NCBI RefSeq assembly: GCF_028745505.1
Contig: NZ_JAQZZL010000001.1
Span: 1,919,818 to 1,983,817, forward strand
DNA from: Lentisphaera marina
GTDB lineage: Bacteria > Verrucomicrobiota > Lentisphaeria > Lentisphaerales > Lentisphaeraceae
Length of the DNA stretch: 64,000 nt
Reading direction: 5' to 3'
Positions within the stretch are counted from its first letter, which is position 1. Each line of letters starts with the position of its first letter. The notes beneath the pieces are model-generated. The model saw only the letters and a list, made by a program, of their open reading frames with translations, was not told the DNA's origin and ran no database searches. Both the position numbers and the translations under genes were made by a program. Below, in pieces: positions 32,918-40,808 of the stretch.

Positions 32918-32951
32918 TAAATGAATAAATTAGGATATGATAAATGAATAA
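32906..32951 (+). repeat. 23-bp direct tandem duplication carrying a ribosome site and start codon
   Basis: Positions 32906-32928 and 32929-32951 are identical 23-mers, each containing TTAGGATATGATAAATGAAT. The first copy includes the DUF1080 stop (TGA ending at 32917) and a start ATG at 32921. The second contains the real pseudopilin ATG at 32944. Translation from the first ATG gives the peptide MNKLGYDK and stops at 32945-32947, overlapping the pilin ATG as ATGA. The duplication therefore creates an 8-residue leader with its own AGGA ribosome site, probably coupling translation. Confidence 0.85.
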
Positions 32952-33669
32952 ATTAAAAAAGTTCACACTCATTGAATTGTTAGTTGTTGTTGCCATTATT
33001 GGCATATTACTTTCGTTGGTTTTGCCTGCTTTAGGGAAAGCTAGAAAAAAAGCCTTTCAAGCCCAATGTTTGAATAATCAGAAACAATTACTTAATGCAC
33101 AAGCCAATTTTCTCACTGACTCAGAATATTTTCAAACTGCATGGCATAATGGTCACCTGCCTGAGGTGGAACGCCCCGCAGGTATGACCGCAGATGCTAA
33201 GATTCATGTTTGGTTATGGGCAGTATATCCCTATTTCATCAACAATGGTGATATGTCCAACTTTCATAGTGATACCCTGTTTTGTCCTTCACGTGAAAAC
33301 GGAGAAAGCTTACATAGTAATTATGGCTGGAACTGGATGGGGGAAAATGAAGATACAGTGTGGGACGGCATGGGACTTTCGTATAATGGTCAATATAATC
33401 GTGGTGCGGCTGTGGCCGTAAGTGATGTAGGGAAACCGTCTAATACTATTTTGTTAAGCCCATCTTGGTCTAGAGCTCCAGCTGGTAACCTTGATGACTG
33501 GGTGGCGGTTCCGAGAGACAAGCTAAATGACACTCCAAGTACAGGCGGAAGCTTCACACCCCATAAAGGTGATAGTTCTGCTAATATAGCTTTTATCGAT
33601 GGTTCGGCTCGTAGCTATACAGTAGAAAACCTTAGTTCAGATGAGACTTTGTGGAATAGAGATAAATGA
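32944..33669 (+). CDS. Pseudopilin (prepilin-type N-terminal methylation domain protein)
   Basis: A 241-residue type IV pilin-like protein. [20 protein letters not shown] carries the prepilin peptidase site after a short basic leader, with the mature N-terminal Phe and conserved Glu at +5, then a hydrophobic helix. The globular part contains paired Cys (FCPS and upstream CLNN) and ends with [19 protein letters not shown]. This is a variant of the H-x9-DG motif seen in the pilin-like proteins that are hugely expanded in Planctomycetota and Lentisphaerota; here 11 residues separate His and DG. These proteins probably form surface or periplasmic pseudopili linked to polysaccharide degradation. 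It follows the DUF1080 gene closely. Confidence 0.9.
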   Translation: MNKLKKFTLIELLVVVAIIGILLSLVLPALGKARKKAFQAQCLNNQKQLLNAQANFLTDSEYFQTAWHNGHLPEVERPAGMTADAKIHVWLWAVYPYFINNGDMSNFHSDTLFCPSRENGESLHSNYGWNWMGENEDTVWDGMGLSYNGQYNRGAAVAVSDVGKPSNTILLSPSWSRAPAGNLDDWVAVPRDKLNDTPSTGGSFTPHKGDSSANIAFIDGSARSYTVENLSSDETLWNRDK

Positions 33670-33774
33670 AATTATAGAGAAAAAGCTATAATAATACTTC
33701 AGCTTAAACTGTCGTTATTTTACATAAATGTGTATGTATTGAACAATATTTTTAGTCCTAAACATGGTACACTG

Positions 33775-33789
33775 AGTAAAAGTTTTACT
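33775..33789. promoter_or_regulatory. Palindrome upstream of the Tm-1-like operon
   Basis: AGTAAAA-G-TTTTACT is a perfect 7-bp inverted repeat with a single central base, 80 bases before the PEP-hydrolase-family ATG. It is a candidate operator for this operon. The PAS-AraC regulator encoded at the operon's far end is one possible binder, though AraC proteins usually prefer direct repeats. Confidence 0.35.
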
Positions 33790-33869
33790 TAAATGTGAGT
33801 TTTTAAGGACTTTCTTACTCGCAAAATTTTACATATTATTTTCAAATTAGATAGAAGAAGGAGTTTTAA

Positions 33870-34730
33870 ATGCCAAATCCATGGACTGGACAGGGGAATC
33901 CCTACACAAGAACTGAAGTGCTTGAACGTTTACATGATACACTGGGACGCAATGAACCCATTATTGTAGGTGGAGCAGGTACTGGCATTAGTGCCAAATT
34001 TATTGAAAAGGGTGGTGCGGACCTCATAATTATTTATGCATCTGGGCGTTTTCGTATGGCTGGTCACGGCTCGATTGCGGGCATGATGGGCTATGGTGAT
34101 GCTAATGCCATTGCGATGGATATTGGAGAGTATGAAGTTCTTCCGGTAGTGAATGAGATTCCTGTGATTTGCGGTGTTCATGCTTCTGATCCCAGAAGGC
34201 GTATGTGGCACTGGCTCGGTAAAGTAAAAGATATGGGTTTTTCAGGTATTAATAACTTCCCAACTCACACGATTATTGATGGCAACTTTAGGACCTCCCT
34301 AGAAGAAACAGGTATGGGTGTTCAAAAGGAAATTGACTGTGTAGCGCTAGCTCGAAAAATGGACATGTTTACCATTACTTATGTCGCAACAGCAGAAGAA
34401 GCGAAAAAGATGGCTGAGGCTGGTGCCGATGTTATTATAGCCCACGTAGGTTGTACTGTTGGCGGTTCTATTGGTGTAGATACTGCAGCCGATTCCCTCG
34501 ACTATGCTGCACAGCGAACACAAGCCATCATTGATGGTGCAAAATCGGTGCGAGATGATGTGATTTTTCTTAGTCATGGTGGCCCAATTGCGACTCCCGC
34601 AGATGCCGCATACATCAATGAAAAAACAGACACAGTGGGGTTTGTCGGTGCCTCGAGTATTGAGCGCTTGGCTGTTGAAACGGCGATCACAAATCTAACT
34701 AAAGAATTTAAATCAATTCCCGTTAAATAA
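33870..34730 (+). CDS. Phosphoenolpyruvate-hydrolase-family TIM-barrel protein (Tm-1 C-terminal-like)
   Basis: A 286-residue (beta/alpha)8 protein of the 'TIM-barrel signal transduction' family (PF09370). Signatures: RNEPIIVGGAGTGISAKFIE, GGADLIIIYASGRFRMAG with the metal/phosphate-binding GRFR, VNEIPVICGVHASDP, FPTHTIIDGNFR, EETGMGVQKEI, GADVIIAHVGCTVGG and LSHGGPIATPADA. The plant Tm-1 virus-resistance protein has this domain fused behind a UPF0261 domain; here the two are separate genes in one operon with a Dabb protein between. The reaction is not firmly established for bacterial members. A strong GAAGGAG precedes the ATG. It is cytoplasmic. Confidence 0.9.
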   Translation: MPNPWTGQGNPYTRTEVLERLHDTLGRNEPIIVGGAGTGISAKFIEKGGADLIIIYASGRFRMAGHGSIAGMMGYGDANAIAMDIGEYEVLPVVNEIPVICGVHASDPRRRMWHWLGKVKDMGFSGINNFPTHTIIDGNFRTSLEETGMGVQKEIDCVALARKMDMFTITYVATAEEAKKMAEAGADVIIAHVGCTVGGSIGVDTAADSLDYAAQRTQAIIDGAKSVRDDVIFLSHGGPIATPADAAYINEKTDTVGFVGASSIERLAVETAITNLTKEFKSIPVK

Positions 34731-34745
34731 GACAAGGAAAACATT

Positions 34746-35090
34746 ATGGCAAAAGTAAGACATTTAGGTTTTTTTAAATTTAAACCAGAAGTTACTCAAG
34801 AAACTCTCGACGAGTCTTTTGAGTCTTTCTTAAAGATGCAGGAAGATATACCGGGCGTTATTAGGATTGAATATGGTGAACACAATTCTGATGAAGGTTT
34901 GGATGATGGCTTTACCCATTCTTTTTTAATGACTTTCGAGTCAAAAGAGGCCCGAGATACATACCTTACTCACCCAAAGCATTTGGAAAGAGTTGAGATC
35001 TTTCAAGCACTTCTGGAACGTGTCATTGTTATGGATTTTACTGTTGATCCAAAAAAATCTATTGGTGAAACTGGGCACGTTCACTTTTGA
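34746..35090 (+). CDS. Dabb (stress-responsive alpha/beta-barrel) domain protein
   Basis: A 114-residue protein with the ferredoxin-like Dabb fold: VRHLGFFKFKPEVTQETLDE, the IPGVIRIEYGEHNS turn, HSFLMTFESKEARDTYLTHPKHLE and the final MDFTVDP. Such proteins are small dimers that in some pathways cyclise or isomerise polyketide- or sugar-like intermediates. It lies 15 bases after the PEP-hydrolase-family gene and 83 before the UPF0261 gene, in the same direction, so a role in the same pathway is likely. AAGGAAAA serves as ribosome site. A second, exported Dabb protein is encoded at 58073-58450. Confidence 0.88.
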   Translation: MAKVRHLGFFKFKPEVTQETLDESFESFLKMQEDIPGVIRIEYGEHNSDEGLDDGFTHSFLMTFESKEARDTYLTHPKHLERVEIFQALLERVIVMDFTVDPKKSIGETGHVHF

Positions 35091-35173
35091 TATAAGTCAT
35101 TAGACGTAGATATTTTTAAATTAAAAAAATGGTAAAGAGCCAAAATCTCTCCAATTAATAAAGGTAATAAATC

Positions 35174-36376
35174 ATGGCGACTATAGCAGTTTTAGGGACA
35201 TTAGATTCCAAAGGTTTCGAGCACGAATACGTGGCAAATATCATCCGTAAACGCGGTCATAAGGTAAAGTTTATTGACTTGGGTACGGGCGGTCCTGCTC
35301 AAATTCAACCGGACTATAGTCGTTTTGATGTGGCAGAATCTGCAGGCCTTAATTTACAGGAATTCATGGACAGGAAGGATCGCGGAGAATGTGTAGTCGC
35401 CATGTCTAAAGCTGCCCCCGTTTTCTTAGCGAAGCTCGTTGAAGACAAAGTGATTGATGGTGTTATTTCCCTAGGTGGCGGCGGAGGGACAGCTCTCGCC
35501 ACTTCCGCCATGCGAGCACTTCCCATCGGTTTTCCTAAGCTTATGGTATCCACACTCGCCAGTGGTAATACCGAGCACTATCTAGGTACGAAAGATATTG
35601 CTATGATGCCAAGTATTGTAGATGTTGCTGGCTTAAACAGTATTTCTAAAATGATTTTTTCACGTGCCGCAGGTTCTATCTGTGGTATGGTTGAAGCTGA
35701 AATTGAAGCAAATGAAAATAGCAAGCCACTAATTGTGGCGTCTATGTTTGGAAACACAACTGAATGTATCAATATCGCTTCTAAAGTCCTCGAAGATGCA
35801 GGTTATGAAGTTCTCGTTTTTCACGCTACAGGCACTGGTGGTCGTACAATGGAAGACCTTATTAACACAGGTATGGTCACTGGAGTTCTTGACGTAACTA
35901 CCACAGAGTGGGCTGATGAACTCCTTGGCGCCACACTTTCTGCCGGACCAACACGTCTTGATGCAATGACTAAAGCAAAAGTTCCAGCTGTTGTTGCTCC
36001 AGGTTGTTTAGATATGGCGAATTATGGTGAACTTGAAACTTTACCGGAAGAATTTAAAGACCGCAATATTTATATCCACAACCCGCAGGTGACTCTGCTT
36101 AGAACAAATGCAGATGAATGTGCTAAACTCGGTGAAATTCTTGCTGAAAAGTCAAATGCGAATTCAGCACCAACTAGCATTCTTTTACCAACAAAAGGCA
36201 TTAGTGTTATTTGTCAGGAAGGTCAGTCTTTCTATGATAAAGAAGCCGATGATGCCTTATTTGATGCGATTCGTGCAAATGCTGAAGTAGAAGTTCTTGA
36301 TTATGAGGTGGATATCAACTCTGAAGTTTTTGCTAAAGCTGCAGCTCATAAACTGCTTGAGCTTATAAATAATTAG
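35174..36376 (+). CDS. UPF0261 / Tm-1-like ATP-binding domain protein
   Basis: A 400-residue cytoplasmic protein of the UPF0261 family (PF06792). Matching features are IAVLGTLDSKGFEHEYV at the N-terminus, GVISLGGGGGTALATSAMRALPIGFPKLMVST, DIAMMPSIVDVAGLN, FGNTTECI, VLVFHATGTGGRTMEDL, VTGVLDVTTTEWADEL and VPAVVAPGCLDMANYGE. In tomato Tm-1 this domain binds ATP and viral replicase; the ancestral bacterial function is unknown. Its conserved partner, the PEP-hydrolase-family TIM barrel, is encoded two genes upstream, which recreates the plant architecture as separate genes. AAGGTAATAA precedes the ATG. Confidence 0.92.
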   Translation: MATIAVLGTLDSKGFEHEYVANIIRKRGHKVKFIDLGTGGPAQIQPDYSRFDVAESAGLNLQEFMDRKDRGECVVAMSKAAPVFLAKLVEDKVIDGVISLGGGGGTALATSAMRALPIGFPKLMVSTLASGNTEHYLGTKDIAMMPSIVDVAGLNSISKMIFSRAAGSICGMVEAEIEANENSKPLIVASMFGNTTECINIASKVLEDAGYEVLVFHATGTGGRTMEDLINTGMVTGVLDVTTTEWADELLGATLSAGPTRLDAMTKAKVPAVVAPGCLDMANYGELETLPEEFKDRNIYIHNPQVTLLRTNADECAKLGEILAEKSNANSAPTSILLPTKGISVICQEGQSFYDKEADDALFDAIRANAEVEVLDYEVDINSEVFAKAAAHKLLELINN

Positions 36377-36577
36377 TGATTTGAATTTAGCTGTTTAATA
36401 AATTTACCATAAACTCAGTATTTTATAAACTGAATAAGAATTTTTTAGCTATTATTTAAAATTGATAATCTGTGTTAAATAGTAGTATTATTGATGAATT
36501 GTTTGTAAATTGAATTTGAATCTGTAGACCTAGATTTTAATTATATTTATAAATATCAAAGTTGGAATTCAATTTTT

Positions 36578-37312
36578 ATGGCTCGCCAAACATCGGATAT
36601 AGAAAATTGTGTATTATCACAAAGCTTTCTCAGTCTATTTGAGGACATCAAGAATGTTTTATTTTTTGTGAAAGACAAAGAAGGAGCGCTTGTTCACGGT
36701 AATTTGCGATTAGCAAAACATATGGGCTTTTCTCATCCAGATGAAATTATCGGTAAAACCGATTTTGATATATTTCCTGTAGAAATGGCTCAAGGCTTCC
36801 GTAATGATGATGCTATGGTGCTTGAGTCAGGAGAAGAAAAAAAGAGTATTATTGAACTATTTCCCAATTATCTTGGCGACCCTTCTTGGTTTAGTACTCA
36901 CAAAATCCCTTTATTTGACCGCAAAGGAAAAGTTTGGGGACTGTGCGGTATTTTACAAAGGTATGAAGATTCTTTAAAGCTTATGCGTCCTTTTGATGAC
37001 ATTCAATCAGCAGTTGATTATATTAATGATCATTTTAAGGAGAAAATAAGTAATATTGAGCTAGCGCAAATGACTGGTATGTCTGTACGTCAGTTCGAGC
37101 GTAGGTTCAAAAATGTTTTTTCTACGACGCCTCACAAATACGCTATCAAACTTCGAATATTTAAAGCCTGTGAATCTCTAATAAACAAGAATGTCACTAT
37201 TGCTGAGCTCGCATTGGAGCTTGGCTTTTATGATCAAAGTGCGTTTTCCAACACTTTTAAAAAGCATGTCGGACTTTCTCCATTGCAGTACGTTTCTAAA
37301 AATCGTAAATAA
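36578..37312 (+). CDS. PAS-domain AraC-family regulator
   Basis: A 244-residue one-component regulator. The N-terminal PAS fold (about 20-128: FFVKDKEGALVHGN, IIGKTDFDIFPVEMAQGFR, ESGEEKKSIIELFPN, STHKIPLFDRKGKVWGLCG) senses a small ligand. The C-terminal AraC module (about 140-242) has ISNIELAQMTGMSVRQFERRF and VTIAELALELGFYDQSAFSN, then GLSPLQYV. PAS-AraC proteins are frequent beside catabolic genes in this group of bacteria. It lies 201 bases after the UPF0261 gene and upstream of thuA and the sulfatase, co-directional with both, so it may control either set. Confidence 0.9.
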   Translation: MARQTSDIENCVLSQSFLSLFEDIKNVLFFVKDKEGALVHGNLRLAKHMGFSHPDEIIGKTDFDIFPVEMAQGFRNDDAMVLESGEEKKSIIELFPNYLGDPSWFSTHKIPLFDRKGKVWGLCGILQRYEDSLKLMRPFDDIQSAVDYINDHFKEKISNIELAQMTGMSVRQFERRFKNVFSTTPHKYAIKLRIFKACESLINKNVTIAELALELGFYDQSAFSNTFKKHVGLSPLQYVSKNRK

Positions 37313-37475
37313 GTTAACTTTACAAAAGTACACTTGAACTTGGCAAAGCGATTATATTTTTACTTGTCTAGATTACAACTGTACTGCTACTGGCTAATAT
37401 AAAAAGCAGGGTGTTTGCCGTTATTTTGCATAAAAACGTTCTTCTTTAACTATTTTTTCCCTTGATGAGTTCATA

Positions 37476-37500
37476 TATTTAAGTGATTTTATTACTTAAA
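37476..37500. promoter_or_regulatory. Inverted repeat just upstream of the ThuA gene
   Basis: ATTTAAGT (37476-37483) and ACTTAAAT (37493-37500) form a perfect 8-bp inverted repeat with a 9-base spacer, ending 13 bases before the ATG and next to the CGGAGAA ribosome site. An operator or an RNA hairpin that hides the ribosome site are both possible. Confidence 0.35.
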
Positions 37501-37513
37501 TTCGGAGAATAGA

Positions 37514-38428
37514 ATGAAGTTGTTCCTGTTATTGATATCAATATTTCTTAGTACGATTTTAGCTGATGTTAAAAATGTGCATATCATCTACGGTAAATCG
37601 AGCCATGGTAAAGATGCTCATAATAATACTGAGGTAGCTAAATTGATTAAGTATAAACTTGAGCGATCTAAGTATACTGACAAGTTTAACGTGACAATGA
37701 GTTTTCATTATCCTAAAGATGAATCATTAGTCGAAAATGCAGATTTACTTATTCTTTCCTGTGATGGTGGTGATCGTCATGCCCTCGCAGTAAAAAATGA
37801 CCTTACGAGAGACACAAAAAAAATTGATGCGATAATGAAGAAAAAGAAGACGGGGCTCATAGTTATTCACTGGGCAACCGATGCTCCCTCAGAGGGAATG
37901 GGGAAATATCACACAGAAAATGATGCTATGTTTATTGACTGGATTGGCGCCGTCTATTGCTGGGGCTGTGATCACAAAAAGCATTTACCCTGCAAAAGCT
38001 GGACATTAAAGCCTGTGCCCCTGAAAGTAAAAACTAATAAAGATCACCCTATAGCTAATGGGGTGGATCCTGAGTTTGATTTTATGGATGAAGTCTACCT
38101 CAATTTCTTCACTCCGGGAGCGGATTCAAGAAATCCAAAAACTGATAAAGTGACCTACATCCATAAAGCTTTGACCCCGAGACATAAGTCTGACATCAAA
38201 AATAAAGAAAAGTGGACTGAACAATCTTTCTACTGGTGCTTTACTCGTGAAAATGAAGGTAGATCCGTTGCTATGACATCGGCCCATTACTATAAAACAT
38301 GGACTGATCGAAATTTTTTTCAGACTTTTAGCAATAGCATCTTTTGGACTTTAAATATGGAGATTTGCAAAGAAGGGGTTGATATTCCTACTCCTACACA
38401 AATGGAACTCGATCAAATGAGAAAATAA
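37514..38428 (+). CDS. Exported ThuA-like protein
   Basis: A 304-residue protein with a signal peptide (MKLFLLLISIFLSTILA) and a ThuA fold (class I glutamine-amidotransferase-like). Key parts are VHIIYGKSSHGKDAHNNTEVAKLI, a YPKDESLVENADLLILSCDGGD segment, GLIVIHWATDAP, WIGAVYCWGC and TNKDHPIANGV. ThuA takes part in trehalose and other disaccharide use through 3-keto sugars in alpha-proteobacteria; exported homologues are common in PVC genomes beside DUF1080 and sulfatase genes. The mature protein has extra Cys/His (CWGCDHKKHLPC, about residues 155-166) that could bind a metal. It precedes the sulfatase in the same direction. Confidence 0.85.
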   Translation: MKLFLLLISIFLSTILADVKNVHIIYGKSSHGKDAHNNTEVAKLIKYKLERSKYTDKFNVTMSFHYPKDESLVENADLLILSCDGGDRHALAVKNDLTRDTKKIDAIMKKKKTGLIVIHWATDAPSEGMGKYHTENDAMFIDWIGAVYCWGCDHKKHLPCKSWTLKPVPLKVKTNKDHPIANGVDPEFDFMDEVYLNFFTPGADSRNPKTDKVTYIHKALTPRHKSDIKNKEKWTEQSFYWCFTRENEGRSVAMTSAHYYKTWTDRNFFQTFSNSIFWTLNMEICKEGVDIPTPTQMELDQMRK

Positions 38429-38528
38429 AATTTTAGTCGTATGCGTATAGGTCGTTATCAACTTAAATATCTTATTTAAAGTTGTTTATGGTTATTTTAA
38501 TTTGTTTATAGTAATAATGGAAAAAAAA

Positions 38529-40091
38529 ATGTTTTATAAGATAAATACTTTAATATTAATTTGCTTTTTACTGAGTTTTAAACTTTCTGCAAATTCGGAA
38601 AAACCCAATATAATTCTGATTAATGCGGATGATTTGGGCTATGGTGACTTGAGTTGTTATGGTGCAATAAAAGTTCAGACGCCAAATATTGATGATTTAG
38701 CTAAAAAAGGTCGTCGTTATACAGATGCTCATTCACCTTCTGCAGTTTGTTCACCATCCAGGTATGGCCTTCTTACTGGAAAATATCCCATCAGAAAAAA
38801 TTTCTGGGGCCCTACGCCCAATACTCAGGCGCTGACTATTGAACGAGATCAGGAAAATATTGCCAGTTTAATGAAAAAGGCGGGCTATGCAACAGCGGTG
38901 ATTGGAAAATGGCATTTAGGTTTTGGAGAGAAACGCTGCGACTGGAATAAGCCATTGAAGCCAGGGCCATTGGAAATTGGTTTTGATTATTATTTTGGAA
39001 TGCCCACAGTCAATAGTGGTTCACCTTATGTCTATGTGGAAAATCACTCTGTAGTGGACTATGATCCCAAGGATCCTTTTGTAAAAGGTAAGCCAAAGAC
39101 TCAAAAATGGCCTGAAAAGGGGATGGGTAATATAGGAGGTGCAGAAAAAGCTCACTTACTATATAGAGATGAGTATGTAGGAACAACTTTTGCTGAAAAA
39201 GCAGTAGGCTGGATTAGAAAGCATAAGTCAGAGAAAGCAGATCAACCTTTCTTTATGTATCTGGCAACGACTAATATTCATCACCCATTCACACCACATC
39301 CGCAATTTCAGGGAACGAGTCAATGTGGTATATATGGAGACTTCATCCACGAGCTTGATTGGATTGTGGGTCAAGTGACTCAAACTCTAGATGAATTGCA
39401 GTTAGATAATACCTTGATCGTTTTTACGAGTGATAATGGTGGAATGCTCAATCAGGGTGGTCAGCAAGCCTGGAAAGCAGGGCATAGAATTAATGGTAAT
39501 CTCTTAGGTATTAAGTTTGGTGCTTGGGAAGGTGGTCACCGTGTACCATTTATCGTTAAGTGGCCTGGTAAAGTACCAGCTGGAACGGTGTCTGATACTT
39601 TAATAAGTCAGCTCGATTTATTTGTTACTTTTGCGGAGATCACAGGAGTAACAATCCCTGAAGGTAATAAACATGATAGTATTAATCAACTTCAAGAACT
39701 TCGCGGTGAGTCCACGAAACCATTACGAAATGAGCTTCTCATATGCCCCAATAGTCCAAAACATTTATCGATTCGAAAAGGAACTTGGGTTTATATTCCT
39801 CATCAAGATGAAGGAGGCTTTCAAGGAAAAAAGATTGGAGAGCATTTACTAGGTGGAGCCGCTGCCCATAAATTGACCAAACAGATTAATAGTGATGTAG
39901 AGAATGGCAAAGTAAAAACTGATGCGTCAAAGGCTCAACTCTACAATTTAAAAGAAGACCCTTATCAATCACGTAATGTTCATGATGACTACCCTGAAAA
40001 AGTTCAGGAATTGAAAGCTTTACTCAATAAATGGAAAGGTGAAATTCCGAGTACCCCAAGACTTGGCTGGATTAACCTCAAACAAAAATAA
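38529..40091 (+). CDS. Exported formylglycine-dependent sulfatase
   Basis: About 520 residues from the ATG at 38529 (MFYKINTLILICFLLSFKLSANS is the signal peptide). ATGs at 38517 and 38502 are alternatives; GGA 9 bases before 38529 favours the last. It has the metal-binding IILINADDLGYGDLSCYG and the activation motif CSPSRYGLLTGKYP, in which Cys becomes formylglycine. Further parts are IGKWHLGF, the TNIHHPFTPHP metal/substrate loop, IVFTSDNGG, GAWEGGHRVPFIVKWPG and a C-terminal sulfatase subdomain. It would remove sulfate from a polysaccharide or oligosaccharide outside the cytoplasm. The substrate class cannot be read from sequence. A true formylglycine-generating enzyme is needed and is not evident here (see the SUMF1 protein at 13269-14099). 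Confidence 0.93.
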   Translation: MFYKINTLILICFLLSFKLSANSEKPNIILINADDLGYGDLSCYGAIKVQTPNIDDLAKKGRRYTDAHSPSAVCSPSRYGLLTGKYPIRKNFWGPTPNTQALTIERDQENIASLMKKAGYATAVIGKWHLGFGEKRCDWNKPLKPGPLEIGFDYYFGMPTVNSGSPYVYVENHSVVDYDPKDPFVKGKPKTQKWPEKGMGNIGGAEKAHLLYRDEYVGTTFAEKAVGWIRKHKSEKADQPFFMYLATTNIHHPFTPHPQFQGTSQCGIYGDFIHELDWIVGQVTQTLDELQLDNTLIVFTSDNGGMLNQGGQQAWKAGHRINGNLLGIKFGAWEGGHRVPFIVKWPGKVPAGTVSDTLISQLDLFVTFAEITGVTIPEGNKHDSINQLQELRGESTKPLRNELLICPNSPKHLSIRKGTWVYIPHQDEGGFQGKKIGEHLLGGAAAHKLTKQINSDVENGKVKTDASKAQLYNLKEDPYQSRNVHDDYPEKVQELKALLNKWKGEIPSTPRLGWINLKQK

Positions 40092-40226
40092 GTTTTGCAA
40101 AAAATTTTAATGCTTGAGTCCAAAAAGGAAGTTTGTTTGCGTTAAACATTTAAATGGGCCCCGATTTGAGCTAAACTAAGCATGAGTCAAGGAGACTTGT
40201 TGATAATAATGAGGTAGTAAAAGTTT

Positions 40227-40808
40227 ATGAATCAGACGCGGCAGACTTTAATAGAGCGTTTACGTGATAAGCATGATGAGGAGTCTTGGCAGACTTTTAC
40301 CGATATCTATCAACGCTATATCTACGTAGTTATTCGGCGCATGAATGTAAGTCATTCGGAGACGGAGGATTTAGTTCAGGAAATTCTTTTTAAGGTTTGG
40401 AATAAACTGCCTGAATTTAACTACAATCCGGATAAAGCGCGTTTTCGAACCTGGCTGAGTACAGTTATCAAAAATAGGGTGGTGACTTATATAAGATCAG
40501 CTCAAAGCCATGCAAATAAAATTGACAAGGCTTCTATGGAGCCGGTACAAGCTTATTCAGAACACGATATGGATGAGATTATGCAGAAGGAATGGGAAAG
40601 TTATATCACCAACATGGCGATGAATCGAATTAAGCAGAACTTTCCGGGGCAGGCTATAGAGGTATTTGAAATGACTCTTGAGGGCAAAAGTGTGAGTGAC
40701 ATTGCTCAGGAATTGGGGCTTAAGGAAAATAGTGTTTATAAGTCCAAAAACCGAGTGAAGGCGCGCTTGATAGAAGAAGTTAAGGTTTTACGTCAGGACT
40801 TGGAGTAA
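40227..40808 (+). CDS. ECF-type RNA polymerase sigma factor
   Basis: A 193-residue sigma70-family factor. Region 2 is seen in WQTFTDIYQRYIYVVIRRM...EDLVQEILFKVW, with RFRTWLSTVIKNRVVTYIR typical of 2.3-2.4. Region 4 is a helix-turn-helix (VFEMTLEGKSVSDIAQELGLKENSVYKSKNRV, given here as its two halves around KSVSDIAQELG). There is no anti-sigma factor next to it. Instead its 3' end overlaps by 29 bases with a convergent Ser/Thr kinase gene; ECF factors paired with kinases in place of anti-sigma factors are a known PVC arrangement. Likely targets are the neighbouring secreted-enzyme genes. Confidence 0.92.
   Translation: MNQTRQTLIERLRDKHDEESWQTFTDIYQRYIYVVIRRMNVSHSETEDLVQEILFKVWNKLPEFNYNPDKARFRTWLSTVIKNRVVTYIRSAQSHANKIDKASMEPVQAYSEHDMDEIMQKEWESYITNMAMNRIKQNFPGQAIEVFEMTLEGKSVSDIAQELGLKENSVYKSKNRVKARLIEEVKVLRQDLE

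Noticed and set aside
33671..33693. Hairpin ATTATAG...CTATAAT as terminator after the pseudopilin
   Set aside because: Stem is weak and AT-only apart from one pair, and no T-run follows.
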